A DNA stretch of 64,000 bases from an uncultured Bryobacterales bacterium (GTDB taxonomy: Bacteria > Acidobacteriota > Terriglobia > Bryobacterales > Bryobacteraceae), in NCBI GenBank assembly GCA_937959285.1, contig CALGAR010000018.1, positions 62,001 through 126,000 on the forward strand, in the 5' to 3' direction. Position 1 is the stretch's first letter. Every line of letters begins with the position of its first letter. The notes under the pieces are model-generated. The model searched no databases, was not told the origin of the DNA, and worked only from the letters and a program-made list of their open reading frames with translations. Below, piece after piece: positions 62,922-64,000 of this stretch. A program made the position numbers and the translations under genes.

Positions 62922-64000
62922 CTACTGCTTTGGTAACTTGCTCAGGATGCGGTCCTGAATCCAATGGCCGTCCCACCACTCCACCGGATTGACCTGGACC
63001 CCGTCCACTTGCATGCTAAAGTGCAGGTGATCTCCTCCTGCGAGGCCTGTGGCTCCGCTCTTACCAATGGTCTGGAGTTTCTTCACCATGTCGCCGGGTT
63101 TCACGTTGATCTGGCTCAGGTGAGCGTAGATCGACTGAAGACCGTAGCCGTGGTCCAGGACCACGCAGTTTCCATAGATGCCCAAGTTCTCGGCCAGAAT
63201 CACCTTGCCGTCGTTCGCAGCCGCCACGTCCACATTCTGCGTGACGGAAAGGTCAAAGCCCAGGTGCGTCTGCTGGTCGACCTTCTTCCCCTGGTACACG
63301 TAAGTTCGTGTATCTGCAAACTGGGATTCCACTTTTGAGTTCGCCAGCTGCAGAAACGGCCCGTTCCACAGGAACCTTTCTTCCGTCTTCAGCCGTAGAT
63401 CGGACAGCTTTCGGTTGTTTTGATGCCGCATCTCCCCATTGATCTTCAAAAATCTTTGGAGGAGGTCCCCGGAGCCTGTGGGGTCAATTTGGTTTACTAC
63501 CTTCTGGAGGAACGAATCGTCCAGAGCCAGTTCCCTCGACCGGAATTTCTTAGGGAATACCTTGAACCAGAAGCGGCTGGTGACCTCCGTGCCCGAATTC
63601 TTTGCGTAGACTACAGGCACTGTATCGGCGGGCACATCCCACGGGAAGGCAAACAGGGAGAAGCGCTCGTTCCTGTCTTTCCCGAGCGGGAAGCTGCGGA
63701 ACGTATATTTACCAACCCGCACGCCCGCTTCCGTCCAGTGACCGGATACTTTGAAGGTCACAAGTTCGCTCCCACCCTGATTGATGTAGTGCTGAAGGTT
63801 GTCGACGGACAGGACGGGAGGCTTCGTGACTACATTGACGTCAAATACTCGCTCGTCGGTCTTGCCGCGGAGGTCGTTCGACTGTGCGCTGATGATGAGC
63901 TTCGCGGTGCCTTCTTTGACTTCCGGAGCCTGTTTTGTTCCGACCGTAAACTGGAGTACTTTCGGCGGCCGGACTTCCCGCAGGAAGAGGAACGAATTGC
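62922..64000 (-). CDS. M23-family metallopeptidase (5' end beyond window)
   Basis: The frame is open from 64000 down to the stop at 62922, so the N-terminus lies outside; an internal GTG at 63761 is not the start. The C-terminal domain has the LytM/M23 pattern: HLGFDLSVTQN (first zinc ligands), DHGYGLQSIYAHLSQINVKPGD and GDHLHFSMQVDG with the HxH motif. Upstream sequence resembles an Ig-like beta region (TKPPVLSVDNLQHYI). Such enzymes cut peptidoglycan cross-bridges; here the missing N-terminus prevents judging export. Confidence 0.9.
   Translation of the reverse strand, partial: NSFLFLREVRPPKVLQFTVGTKQAPEVKEGTAKLIISAQSNDLRGKTDERVFDVNVVTKPPVLSVDNLQHYINQGGSELVTFKVSGHWTEAGVRVGKYTFRSFPLGKDRNERFSLFAFPWDVPADTVPVVYAKNSGTEVTSRFWFKVFPKKFRSRELALDDSFLQKVVNQIDPTGSGDLLQRFLKINGEMRHQNNRKLSDLRLKTEERFLWNGPFLQLANSKVESQFADTRTYVYQGKKVDQQTHLGFDLSVTQNVDVAAANDGKVILAENLGIYGNCVVLDHGYGLQSIYAHLSQINVKPGDMVKKLQTIGKSGATGLAGGDHLHFSMQVDGVQVNPVEWWDGHWIQDRILSKLPKQ

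Overview
The window is a gene-dense (about one gene per 1.1 kb), GC-rich bacterial chromosome segment. Gene content suggests an acidobacterium of the Bryobacterales/Solibacter type. Pointers are an Oar-like TonB receptor with an N-terminal carboxypeptidase-regulatory domain, an orphan MacB/FtsX-type permease, a 1205-residue propeller hybrid histidine kinase, a PqaA-type hydrolase, a DUF1080 protein, a CBM9 protein and a GH29 fucosidase. This assignment is inference from content; no rRNA is present. No prophage, insertion sequence, CRISPR array or tRNA was recognised.

Layout. 1-2.3 kb: end of a biotin carboxylase, its biotin carrier partner and a DnaC/IstB-like ATPase. 2.3-8.9 kb: DinB protein, HAD phosphatase plus methyltransferase, histidine phosphatase, a small unknown protein, a secreted BNR-like protein and an orphan HyuB. 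8.8-12.5 kb: propeller hybrid histidine kinase. 12.6-16.8 kb: information processing (mtaB, recR, ybaB, dnaX) and the small SRP RNA. 17-19.7 kb: beta-carbonic anhydrase overlapping a SulP transporter. 20-23.6 kb: DapA-family lyase and an F0 ATP synthase cluster (atpZ-atpI-atpB-atpE) behind a hemD-like gene. 24-30 kb: GNAT, GMC oxidoreductase, membrane proteins, metX-metW and a DMT exporter. 30.4-35.5 kb: TonB receptor and TPR protein. 35.5-48.6 kb: esterase, permease, fucosidase, PQQ-like propeller, M20 peptidase, DUF255 protein, Tpx, CBM9 protein and a heparinase-like protein, that is, mostly polymer degradation and redox upkeep. 48.6-49.15 kb: an intergenic region with two terminator-like structures. 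49.1-64 kb: zinc-ribbon protein, DUF481 protein, recO-glyQ-glyS-ppdK, DUF1080, FAH-family hydrolase, acetate kinase, PqaA-like hydrolase, a REC-HATPase fusion, OsmC and an M23 peptidase cut by the window end.

Most notable observations: (1) a candidate structured RNA locus at 48.78-49.14 kb, a long imperfect rod ending in seven T followed by several hairpins and a second strong terminator; (2) a single-base frameshift in an A5 run near the 3' end of the PQQ-propeller gene, whose correction yields a normal C-terminus and a tidy gene boundary; (3) repeated TATACT-like hexamers 6-10 bases before start codons, suggesting leaderless transcription; (4) a c subunit whose Gln/Glu-Ser/Tyr spacing matches Na+-binding c-rings exactly; (5) an acetate kinase with an altered HLGNG motif. 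None of these was tested computationally.
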